Of a stretch of 13,141 nt of DNA, positions 5,623 to 12,177 are shown piece by piece (position 1 is the stretch's first letter; each line of letters opens with the position of its first letter). A program made the position numbers and the translations under genes. This stretch comes from a bacterium BMS3Bbin02 (GTDB lineage Bacteria > Actinomycetota > Acidimicrobiia > Spongiisociales > UBA5794). The stretch spans positions 1-13,141 of the forward strand of contig BDTL01000181.1 in the NCBI GenBank assembly GCA_002898115.1. The letters are read 5' to 3'. A model generated the notes under the pieces. That model saw nothing but the letters and a program-made list of their open reading frames with translations. It did no database searches and was not told where the DNA came from.

Positions 5623-6322
5623 CCGCCTCGCCGGCTCGCAACGCTGCACGCCCCACGGCATACACGCTTGCAGGGTCGCCGACCTCAGAACCGACAGCCC
5701 GACGCCCTTCGCCATCTTCCACCAGTACGGTGGCGACCATCGAACCGGCATCCGTATGGCGTTGCACGCTCCGCGTCGCCAGGTCCCCAAAACTACCTGC
5801 TTCGAGCACGGCCTCGGCGATCGCGACATCAAGTCCGCGCCCTTCAACGACGCGAACCGCGGTCCGACCATCAACCGTCGCGACCGTAGAAGTCGAAAGC
5901 GCGGTTTCCTGAACACCGATCAGATCCAACACCCGTATATTGGACCGCGGAGGTCCTGATGGTGGCGCAGTTCGAGAGGGCGCCCCGTCAGGAATCGCTG
6001 GAGGGGCAAATGCCGGGGTCGGGACAGAACCTCCACTCGCGGGACGCGGTCCCTGGTCTTGGGAAGATGGCTGCTCATACCCAGGGGGCGGAGGCGGTAA
6101 TGATACGGACTCGTCCGGCGTCGGACCGACCTCCCCCAGTTGCGGGCGCATCCCGTGGTCCGCCAGAACCCGCCTTACGTGCTCGCTTACCGAACTCGCA
6201 TCCGCCCCGGTCGCAAGTTGTACCCGTACGCCTGCCGGCACGTCGGTGTCACCATCGAAATCTGCTCCTACGATTCCCGGAATCGCGAGTATCGCGGATC
6301 GCAGCGCCTCGGAAACCATCAT
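5603..6322 (-). CDS. Two-domain protein of unknown function with a proline-rich linker
   Basis: I do not recognise a named family. From the ATG at 6322 the product has 239 residues. Residues 4-62 form a small alpha/beta domain (AILAIPGIVGADFDGD, GVRVQLATGADASSVSEHVRRVLADHG) like those that bind or oligomerise. Residues 64-127 are a disordered Pro/Ser/Gly-rich linker including six consecutive prolines. Residues 130-235 form a second alpha/beta domain with the strand-helix pattern STVATVDGRTAVRVVEGRGLDVAIAEAVLE and ATVLVEDGEGRRAVG, which faintly recalls the regulatory domain of 2-isopropylmalate synthase. No signal peptide or membrane segment is seen. The ORF opens at 6343, but the ATG at 6322 overlaps the TGA of the preceding small gene as ATGA, which points to coupled translation. 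The 3' end overlaps the resolvase-like gene by 20 bases, tail to tail. Confidence 0.7.
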   Translation of the reverse strand: MMVSEALRSAILAIPGIVGADFDGDTDVPAGVRVQLATGADASSVSEHVRRVLADHGMRPQLGEVGPTPDESVSLPPPPPGYEQPSSQDQGPRPASGGSVPTPAFAPPAIPDGAPSRTAPPSGPPRSNIRVLDLIGVQETALSTSTVATVDGRTAVRVVEGRGLDVAIAEAVLEAGSFGDLATRSVQRHTDAGSMVATVLVEDGEGRRAVGSEVGDPASVYAVGRAALRAGEAATDLRG

Positions 6323-6555
6323 CGGCCTACACTCCGACGCCATCGCCTGCGCCAGGCAATCACTGCCCGCAGGTCATCCGCACCGGGGACTCTGTCCGGA
6401 TCGCCGTAGGCAGTGGCCGAACGCCACCTCATGTACTCGGCATCGGGACGAGGGTCGAGACCGTGTCGTGACCGGGTCGCTCCGAGGTAGGCAAGCGCTT
6501 CGCCCCACAACCACGGTCTGGCCCAAAGCGCCCGGAGTGCCTGTCGCATTCGCAT
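6319..6555 (-). CDS. Small conserved actinobacterial protein of unknown function
   Basis: The 78-residue product begins MRMRQALRALWARPWLWGEALAYLG and ends in a basic tail (AWRRRWRRSVGR). It contains RPDAEYMRWRSATAYGD (about 36-52), a pattern I recall from small hypothetical proteins in actinobacteria with P-P-YLRFRxVTAYG. That recollection is the only family evidence. The aromatic, basic N-terminus could be an amphipathic membrane-binding helix. The ORF extends to 6597, but the ATG at 6555 fits better because TACGAT (6567-6562) sits exactly at -12 to -7 from it, as in a leaderless transcript. Its TGA overlaps the ATG of the next gene (ATGA), so the two form an operon. It is divergent from moxR, with 97 bases between the starts. 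Confidence 0.7.
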   Translation of the reverse strand: MRMRQALRALWARPWLWGEALAYLGATRSRHGLDPRPDAEYMRWRSATAYGDPDRVPGADDLRAVIAWRRRWRRSVGR

Positions 6556-6561
6556 GGAACC

Positions 6562-6567
6562 ATCGTA
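6562..6567 (-). promoter_or_regulatory. -10 element for a leaderless transcript of the two-gene unknown unit
   Basis: On the minus strand TACGAT fits TANNNT, and six bases separate it from the ATG at 6555. If transcription starts at that A, the hexamer covers exactly -12 to -7. There is no ribosome binding site before this ATG. I see no clear -35. Confidence 0.4.
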
Positions 6568-6652
6568 GCTACTGTGGCGTTGCAGTATCGAAGGCACAAG
6601 GTTTCCACCCCTGATAGTCTCATGTCATTCTCTGCTAGCGGAAGGAGTGTGT

Positions 6653-7624
6653 GTGACGGTATCAGCCACTGAACTAGAGGCGTTCGGACGGAACTTCGAG
6701 ACCATCACCGCCAATATTGAGCGAGTGATCCAGGGCAAACGCCAAACGGTCGAGCGACTCGTCATGTGTTTGCTGTCGGGCGGGCACGCCCTTATCGAAG
6801 ACGTTCCGGGTGTCGGGAAGACGTTGCTTGCAAAGTCGATGGCCCGGTCCATCGACTGCTCGTTTCAACGCATCCAATTCACCCCCGACCTGTTGCCCTC
6901 GGATATCACGGGTGTGTCTGTGTGGGACCGAGACGCGTCAACCTTCACCTTCCGACCCGGCCCGGTGTTTGCCAACGTGGTGCTCGGTGACGAGATCAAC
7001 CGTGCCAGCCCGAAAACCCAGTCGGCGCTCCTGGAGGCCATGGAGGAGCACCACGTCACGGTCGATGCGACGACCCATACTCTTGCTGAACCGTTCATCG
7101 TTGTCGCGACTCAGAACCCGATCGAGCACGAGGGAACCTACCCGCTTCCCGAAGCTCAGCTCGACCGATTCATGATGCGGCTCTCTATGGGATATCCGTC
7201 GCGCGAGAAGGAGCTCCAGATGCTCGACACGCACGCGGATGGGTCGACATACGACGACATAAAACCTGTACTGCACGCCCAGGATGTTTTGGAGATGGCG
7301 GCGATCGTGCGTCGCATCCATGTGTCGGACGAGGTGCGCTCGTACATTGTCGATATCGCCGATGCGACACGAGGCCACCACGAACTTTTGCTCGGTGCGT
7401 CACCCCGTGCGGGTCTCAACCTACAGCGAGCCGGACGCACCAGGGCGGCTGTGGCCGGACGCGACTTTGTTGCCCCCGATGACATAAAGAGCGTGGCGCC
7501 TGCGGTTCTCAATCACCGGCTTATTCTCCAACCCGAGGCGCACATGCGCGGCCTCGCGGTGCAGGAGGTCGTGGACTCGATCTTGAATTCCACACCGGTT
7601 CCGGGAATGCGAGCAAAGGTCTAA
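6653..7624 (+). CDS. MoxR-family AAA+ ATPase
   Basis: MoxR ATPases are hexameric chaperone-like AAA+ proteins that act on partner proteins, often with DUF58 or VWA-domain proteins encoded next to them. The 323-residue protein has all core motifs: Walker A DVPGVGKT (50-57), Walker B VVLGDEINRA (109-118), the MoxR-type LLEAMEEHHVTVD (126-138), sensor 1 ATQNP (152-156), EGTYPLPEAQLDRFMM (160-175) and sensor 2 GASPRAG (248-254). A helical lid follows. Two in-frame GTG codons are near the start (6647 and 6653). I chose 6653 because GGAAGGA at 6640-6646 is then at a normal distance. A GATAGT at 6613-6618 may be the -10 of the operon, but no -35 fits. The stop overlaps the ATG of the DUF58 gene (TAATG), so translation is coupled. 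Length and motifs are normal for the family. Confidence 0.95.
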   Translation: MTVSATELEAFGRNFETITANIERVIQGKRQTVERLVMCLLSGGHALIEDVPGVGKTLLAKSMARSIDCSFQRIQFTPDLLPSDITGVSVWDRDASTFTFRPGPVFANVVLGDEINRASPKTQSALLEAMEEHHVTVDATTHTLAEPFIVVATQNPIEHEGTYPLPEAQLDRFMMRLSMGYPSREKELQMLDTHADGSTYDDIKPVLHAQDVLEMAAIVRRIHVSDEVRSYIVDIADATRGHHELLLGASPRAGLNLQRAGRTRAAVAGRDFVAPDDIKSVAPAVLNHRLILQPEAHMRGLAVQEVVDSILNSTPVPGMRAKV

Positions 7625-8808
7625 TGCCCACGACGCGGGGATGGGCGGCGCTCGGCGCTGGATTTGCGTTACTCATTCTCTGGATCGCGTTCGGGGAACA
7701 ACTGTTGTTGGCCACGGCTGCGCTCCTCGTACTCGGGACGCTCATCGGCGCGGCGACTGTTCGTCGCAGTGCACCGAGCGTCGAAGTCGACCGGACGATC
7801 ACCCCGGTGCAGATCCACGATGGTGACGCCGCTGTCGTCGAGCTCGAGCTACAGTCGTTTCGCCGCTCCACGAATGTCCTGGTTACAGACTCGGTCGGCT
7901 CACTCGGATCGGCGGTCTTTCTCGCCGACCGATTGGTGGCTGGCGAGCCGATGACGGCACGGTACGAAGTCGATTGCCGTCCACGAGGCATCTACACGGT
8001 GGGTCCGGCGCACATCAAGGTACAGGACCTGCTGGGGCTGGCCGAACGCGGACGAACCATGGGGTCGACGAGCAGACTCGTCGTCTATCCAATCGTCGAT
8101 ATATTGACGGGTCTCCCCATCATCCGGGGCCAAGATCCTAACCAAAACGTTGCGCGTTCTAACCACTCGCCGGTCGGTGGCGATGACTTCTTCACGCTGC
8201 GTCACTACCAACAAGGTGATGACCTGCGGCGTGTGCACTGGCCATCGTCGGCCCGCCAGGATGACCTCATGATCAAGCAGCTTGAGATGCCATGGCAGAG
8301 CAGGGCGTTCGTGGCCCTCGACCCGCGCAGTTCGGCGTACTCCTCCCCCGCCGCGTTCGAACACGCTGTACGGGGAGCCGCTTCTGCAGTCGCCCATCTT
8401 CACAAGTCCGGTTTTGCGCCAACCGTGTGGTTAGGCGGAATTCGGGCCACCCACGTCAACGGGCACGGTGCATACTCAAAGGTCCTCGAAGAGCTCGCCG
8501 GAATCGAGATGAACAGAAATATCAATCTGCCTGCGGCATTTTCGAAAGTACGGAATACCGGTGTCCGCGGCGGTGTTTTAGTTCTGGTGACCGGTACCCC
8601 GGACAATGATCTGCTCGGCGTCCACAGGCTTCTCAGCAGAGACTACCGATCGGCTGTGGTGATGGCTTCCACAACGCAAGTGACTGACGCTGCCGATCGG
8701 CTCAGCAGCGCTGGTGCGGTGTACATGCAATCACACGAAGGCGAGTCATGGACAGTTCCATGGCGTCAAGGCATGGAGAGAACATGGTCTACCGCAACAG
8801 TGCGATAG
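7624..8808 (+). CDS. DUF58 membrane-anchored protein, partner of MoxR
   Basis: The 394-residue protein has two N-terminal membrane helices (about 8-24 and 26-46), then a beta-rich stretch with paired Ig-like strands (52-130), and the DUF58 core. The diagnostic motif YQQGDDLRRVHWPSSAR (195-211) matches the family G-D-x-x-R-x-I/V-x-W-x-x-x-A-R. A VWA-like alpha/beta region follows, with AFVALDPRSS (228-237) resembling the DxSxS metal site; the second Ser position is kept in DPRSS. Family members are thought to work with the MoxR ATPase and to be exposed at the membrane, but their substrate is not established. The start overlaps the moxR stop by one base, and its 3' end overlaps the transglutaminase gene. 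The operon layout supports a three-protein complex. Confidence 0.92.
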   Translation: MPTTRGWAALGAGFALLILWIAFGEQLLLATAALLVLGTLIGAATVRRSAPSVEVDRTITPVQIHDGDAAVVELELQSFRRSTNVLVTDSVGSLGSAVFLADRLVAGEPMTARYEVDCRPRGIYTVGPAHIKVQDLLGLAERGRTMGSTSRLVVYPIVDILTGLPIIRGQDPNQNVARSNHSPVGGDDFFTLRHYQQGDDLRRVHWPSSARQDDLMIKQLEMPWQSRAFVALDPRSSAYSSPAAFEHAVRGAASAVAHLHKSGFAPTVWLGGIRATHVNGHGAYSKVLEELAGIEMNRNINLPAAFSKVRNTGVRGGVLVLVTGTPDNDLLGVHRLLSRDYRSAVVMASTTQVTDAADRLSSAGAVYMQSHEGESWTVPWRQGMERTWSTATVR

Positions 8809-11132
8809 CAGCGATTGCGAGCCTCGCGTACCTGTTCTGGCAACTCAGCGAGCTGCTCCGACCGACAACCCAGGGTGCCCCGTGGCAGGGTGTCGTACTC
8901 GTATCCCTGAGCCTGGGTGCGTTGATCACAGCGGTCACGCTCCGCTATCGAATCACTACTGCGCTTGCTCTCGCCGCCCACGGTATTGCTCTGACATGGA
9001 CGGTCATTCAGGCCACCGTCCCCGATACGATCTCGACCCTGCTGCCGACAGCGGCCACATTCAGTGTGCTGCAAACCCAGTTTTCAGAAGCGTTCCGAAT
9101 CATTCGCGGCGGCGTTGAACCTGTCACCCCGGTGCCGGGTCTCGTCGCTCTCGTCTCAATCATGGCGTGGGTTCTCGGTGCCCTCACCGTTGCCGGCCTA
9201 AAGACTCGGCGTCCCATGCTCGCTCTAATACCGCCGCTAGCAATTGCGGTGCAGTTTGCGGTTATGAACAGGTCACATACGGGACCTGTCGGGACCGCGA
9301 TCTTCCTCGCCGTCCTTGTCTCCGCTCTCCTTGCAGTGAACATTGACGAACGATCCGCCTCCGTCGGCCGAATGGCGCCCCGTGGCTCATATGCGGCAGG
9401 CCCGGTGCGTGTCGGACCGATGGGAATCCTATCCATCGTCATCGTCATGGTGTTCGCGGTCGCGGCTACCGATGGACTCGACTCCACAGTGCCCAATGCC
9501 GGGGTCGTGACATGGCGGGCCGCAAGCGGTCTACCCGGGGACGTGTATGGCGGTGTGTCCTACAACCCCTACGTCGGTATCCGCCAACAGCTCGTTGCGC
9601 CAACGGGAGTCCCAATCCTCCAAGCGACAATCGAAGGGACCCCTGCCGATCAGGTGTATTTCCGCCTCACCACCATGGAATACTGGGACGGTTCTTCGTT
9701 CTCAGCCGTCGACCCCGATCTCCGCACATTTGACCAGCCATGGCAGGAACGCCCATCGCTCAGGTTTACGGGTGAGACAACCCCGGTAGCCGGCACCGTG
9801 ACGATCGGTGCACTACGAAACGAGTGGGTGCCTGCGCCTTACTCGGTAACGTCGGTGTCAACCCGGGAAGCCATTGGGCGCGATTTTCGGGCACGAGCCA
9901 TAGACGGTGCGATCGTCATCCCCGGCGGTCAGACAACATATGGCGGGCTGGAGTACGAGTTCACCGCCGACATTCCCCAGGTCGACTATGCAGCGCTAGC
10001 CACACAGGCAAACGGCGAGTTCTCACCGGTGTTCAGGCAGGCTCAGGAAGACGGCCGCGACGTCGGACAGCCGACGTTCCTGGAGAATCGCGCCCAGGCC
10101 CCGGATCTCGAACCGTTCCTAGAGCTCGGCGACGACCCGGACGCCCGCGTGGCTGCACTTGCCCGCGAGATCACCGCAAATATGACGAATGATTTCGAGA
10201 AGTCGCTGACCCTCGAAACGTGGTTACGTCAGCTCCCATACTCGACTGCCATCCCTCTGGGCGGGGGTGCAAACAACCTTGGAGACTGGCTGACCGATCC
10301 AAACAGTCCGAATTATCGGACCGGGTATTGTGAGCAGTTCGCCACCGCCATGGCGGTCATGGCGCGATCTCTGGGGATCCCGACCCGGGTCGTGTTGGGG
10401 TTCGCTCCCGGTGAACTTATCCCGGGATCGACCAACACTGTGGTCGTCACAGATGCTCAGGCACACGCCTGGGTCGAGGTGTGGCTGGAGCCGAATGGAT
10501 GGACTCGCTTCGACCCAACCCCACGCACCGGTGTTCTCCCAACCGCCGAAGCGGTGTCTGCGGAGCTTGGTTTTGACATCAGCGAATACTTCAATGTTGA
10601 AGCTCCGGAGATCCAGGCCACCGGTGGTCTCTCCCCTCAGATAGCGAGAGACAACCTGCCCAACGACGCCGTTCCGTTCATCGGTGGTGGTGGCGTTGAC
10701 GATACCGGTGGCTTCGAGATCCCCTCGTGGGCACGGAACGCGGGGCTTGCACTCATTGCCCTGCTCACGCTCGTCGGGGCGGTCCCTCTGCTCAAGTGGC
10801 GCAAGCGTCGGAGCCGGTCGAAGAGACTCGCTCACGGCGATATCTCAGCTGCGTGGGAAGAAATCGTTGCTCGACTTGACGACCTCGGAGAGCCGCCACG
10901 GATGGGGGCAACACCGGCTGAAGCTGCGGCCGATGTAGATCCCGCGATACAACCTCTTGCAGCTATCTATACGCGATCTGTCTACGGGAGTACGGCAACT
11001 CTGGATCGAGAGGACGTCACCACTGCTCGTGAGGCTCTGGACCAAGCGTCCGGAGTATTGAAGACTCGCCACGGGCGAAGCAGCCACGTTCGGGCACTGT
11101 ACCGTCTCGCAAGCCTCCGACGACGTCGCTAA
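8748..11132 (+). CDS. TgpA-type membrane transglutaminase-like protein
   Basis: The 794-residue protein has the TgpA layout. About seven N-terminal membrane helices lie within residues 15-242 (DUF3488/TgpA N-terminal domain). A large extracytoplasmic part (243-655) holds a papain-like transglutaminase core, then a last membrane helix (662-684), a basic stretch RKRRSRSKR, and a cytoplasmic DUF4129-like tail (about 695-770). The catalytic triad is intact: C528 in GYCEQFA, H573 in AHAWVEVW, and D589 in TRFDPTPR. The enzyme probably hydrolyses or crosslinks peptide amides outside the membrane; the substrate is unknown. The gene overlaps DUF58 by 61 bases from the ATG at 8748, which has AAGGCGAG before it. 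An ATG at 8784 with GGAGAG close by is an alternative start, removing 12 residues. It is the last gene of the moxR operon and meets the MerR gene tail to tail with 25 bases between. Confidence 0.93.
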   Translation: MDSSMASRHGENMVYRNSAIAAIASLAYLFWQLSELLRPTTQGAPWQGVVLVSLSLGALITAVTLRYRITTALALAAHGIALTWTVIQATVPDTISTLLPTAATFSVLQTQFSEAFRIIRGGVEPVTPVPGLVALVSIMAWVLGALTVAGLKTRRPMLALIPPLAIAVQFAVMNRSHTGPVGTAIFLAVLVSALLAVNIDERSASVGRMAPRGSYAAGPVRVGPMGILSIVIVMVFAVAATDGLDSTVPNAGVVTWRAASGLPGDVYGGVSYNPYVGIRQQLVAPTGVPILQATIEGTPADQVYFRLTTMEYWDGSSFSAVDPDLRTFDQPWQERPSLRFTGETTPVAGTVTIGALRNEWVPAPYSVTSVSTREAIGRDFRARAIDGAIVIPGGQTTYGGLEYEFTADIPQVDYAALATQANGEFSPVFRQAQEDGRDVGQPTFLENRAQAPDLEPFLELGDDPDARVAALAREITANMTNDFEKSLTLETWLRQLPYSTAIPLGGGANNLGDWLTDPNSPNYRTGYCEQFATAMAVMARSLGIPTRVVLGFAPGELIPGSTNTVVVTDAQAHAWVEVWLEPNGWTRFDPTPRTGVLPTAEAVSAELGFDISEYFNVEAPEIQATGGLSPQIARDNLPNDAVPFIGGGGVDDTGGFEIPSWARNAGLALIALLTLVGAVPLLKWRKRRSRSKRLAHGDISAAWEEIVARLDDLGEPPRMGATPAEAAADVDPAIQPLAAIYTRSVYGSTATLDREDVTTAREALDQASGVLKTRHGRSSHVRALYRLASLRRRR

Positions 11133-11157
11133 CGCGACACCCATCGGCAGCGCATCT

Positions 11158-11652
11158 CTACTGAGCGGCGGCTTCACCTTCTGCTACCACGTCGTCCTCG
11201 ACACGTTGGAGCATGTCAAGGAACCGATCGCGATCAAGTTCGAACCGGGTCACATCCTCTTCGACTTCAAGGGTGATCTCGTTGATGGTTCCAAAGAACG
11301 CGAGCTGGCCCTGACGCAGCGCGTCAAGGATCTGCGCATCCTCTGCAATGGCATAAATCGCCTCGCCTTCGGCGACAAGCTGGACGTTTGAGAGATGGAG
11401 ATCCATGTCAGCGGATCGCCGCAGATAGTCCCATGCGCGACGCACACGCTGCACTGACATGCCATTGTCGAGCAGTGAGCGAACAACCCGAAGAGACACG
11501 AGGTCCCGAAACGAGTAGAGGCGCCGTTTGCCGGGACGACCACCGGTGGACTGGATAGATGGGACGACCAACTTGACTCGATCCCAATAACGCAACTGAT
11601 GCGCTGTGCACCCCGTCAGTTTCGACGCCTGTTGTGCAGTAAACCCGTCCAC
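11158..11652 (-). CDS. MerR-type transcriptional regulator with a VapB45/DUF433-like C-terminal domain
   Basis: The 164-residue protein opens with a winged helix-turn-helix of MerR type: FTAQQASKLTGCTAHQLRYWDR (4-25), a wing with GKRRLYSFRDLVSLRVVRSLL (41-61), and the second helix pair MSVQRVRRAWDYLRR (65-79). It lacks the long dimerising coiled coil and the cysteines of metal-sensing MerR proteins. The C-terminal part (about 88-135: LVAEGEAIYAIAEDAQILDALRQGQLAFFG) resembles, from memory, the domain joined to MerR-like HTHs in VapB45-type antitoxins. No toxin gene lies beside it. The start is a GTG at 11652 with a strong GGGAGG nine bases upstream. It lies 113 bases behind the DUF3040 gene on the same strand. 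Its target and signal are unknown. Confidence 0.85.
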   Translation of the reverse strand: MDGFTAQQASKLTGCTAHQLRYWDRVKLVVPSIQSTGGRPGKRRLYSFRDLVSLRVVRSLLDNGMSVQRVRRAWDYLRRSADMDLHLSNVQLVAEGEAIYAIAEDAQILDALRQGQLAFFGTINEITLEVEEDVTRFELDRDRFLDMLQRVEDDVVAEGEAAAQ

Positions 11653-11765
11653 CAGCGCGAACCTCCCATAACTCTTCCCACGTGTCGGCCAGCGTCCAAA
11701 CTCTTAGAGTGCCCGCAGCCTCGACAACTTTTTGCAACCCCCGCCCCTAGGAGGGGACGCATACT
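11653..11765 (-). promoter_or_regulatory. Upstream region of the MerR-type gene: palindrome and weak hairpin
   Basis: This 113-base interval follows the DUF3040 stop. A small hairpin, CCCCT (11744-11748) with AGGGG (11752-11756) around three bases, stands ten bases after that stop but has no T-run on the minus strand, so it is at best a weak terminator. Further on, ACTCTTAGAGT at 11700-11710 is a perfect 11-base palindrome. With no clear -35/-10 pair it could be an operator for the regulator itself, by inference only. The GGGAGG ribosome binding site lies at about 11662-11667. Confidence 0.3.
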
Positions 11766-12101
11766 CTAGCGCTCTCTGCGCATCCGTTGCTTGGCGCGTT
11801 CTACGCGTGTCGCCAACCGCGTGTCGAGCAGTCTGTAGCGAGCTGCAAAACGTTCGACAAGGAAACCGGCGGACCCGACCATCGTTAGAAACCCGAGCAG
11901 CCCGATCAAGGTGCTTCTCGAAAAACTCACCAACATAACCGCAAGACCGACCAAGAGACCGACTGTCGCCAGGCGGGCCGGCCAAGTTCCTTCGGATCGG
12001 GGTTTTCGCGTCGCGACGGCCCGAGCGAGCTCAGGGTCCTGTTCGTAGAACTGGCGCTCGATCTCCTCGAGGATCTGCTTTTCGTGATCATTCAACGGCA
12101 T
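11766..12101 (-). CDS. DUF3040 small membrane protein
   Basis: The 111-residue protein starts MPLNDHEKQILEEIERQFYEQDPELARAV, the diagnostic opening of the actinobacterial DUF3040 family. Two closely spaced membrane helices follow (about 43-61 and 63-82), then a strongly basic tail (RVERAKQRMRRER) that should be cytoplasmic. The function is not known. The ORF extends to 12128, but the ATG at 12101 matches the family N-terminus and has GGAG nine bases upstream. A good -10 hexamer lies about 38 bases before the start. The family is, as I recall, common near dinB and mraZ in actinobacteria, which agrees with the neighbours here. The gap to the dinB stop is 76 bases. Confidence 0.9.
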   Translation of the reverse strand: MPLNDHEKQILEEIERQFYEQDPELARAVATRKPRSEGTWPARLATVGLLVGLAVMLVSFSRSTLIGLLGFLTMVGSAGFLVERFAARYRLLDTRLATRVERAKQRMRRER

Positions 12102-12138
12102 ACGGGGTACTCCGGCTCCCGACAGCAACTACCTTCTA

Positions 12139-12144
12139 ACTATA
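12139..12144 (-). promoter_or_regulatory. -10 promoter element of the DUF3040 gene
   Basis: On the minus strand TATAGT (12144-12139) matches the TATAAT consensus at five of six bases, in an otherwise GC-rich region between dinB and DUF3040. Transcription would start near 12132, giving a leader of about 30 bases. No good -35 is visible at 16-18 bases. Confidence 0.5.
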
Positions 12145-12177
12145 CAACAGGCTCGAGGCAAACTTCGGACGAACTCG

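Noticed and set aside
5940..6614. Plus-strand ORF of 224 codons opposite the unknown two-gene unit
   Set aside because: Gly/Arg/Ser-rich shadow frame without motifs; the minus-strand frames have domain-like composition, a Pro linker and an ATGA junction.
10224..10835. Minus-strand ORF of 203 codons inside the transglutaminase gene
   Set aside because: It lies opposite the catalytic core with its conserved triad, and its translation shows no recognisable feature.
11744..11756. Intrinsic terminator after the DUF3040 gene
   Set aside because: The stem is only five pairs and no T-run follows on the minus strand; I keep it only as a weak hairpin.
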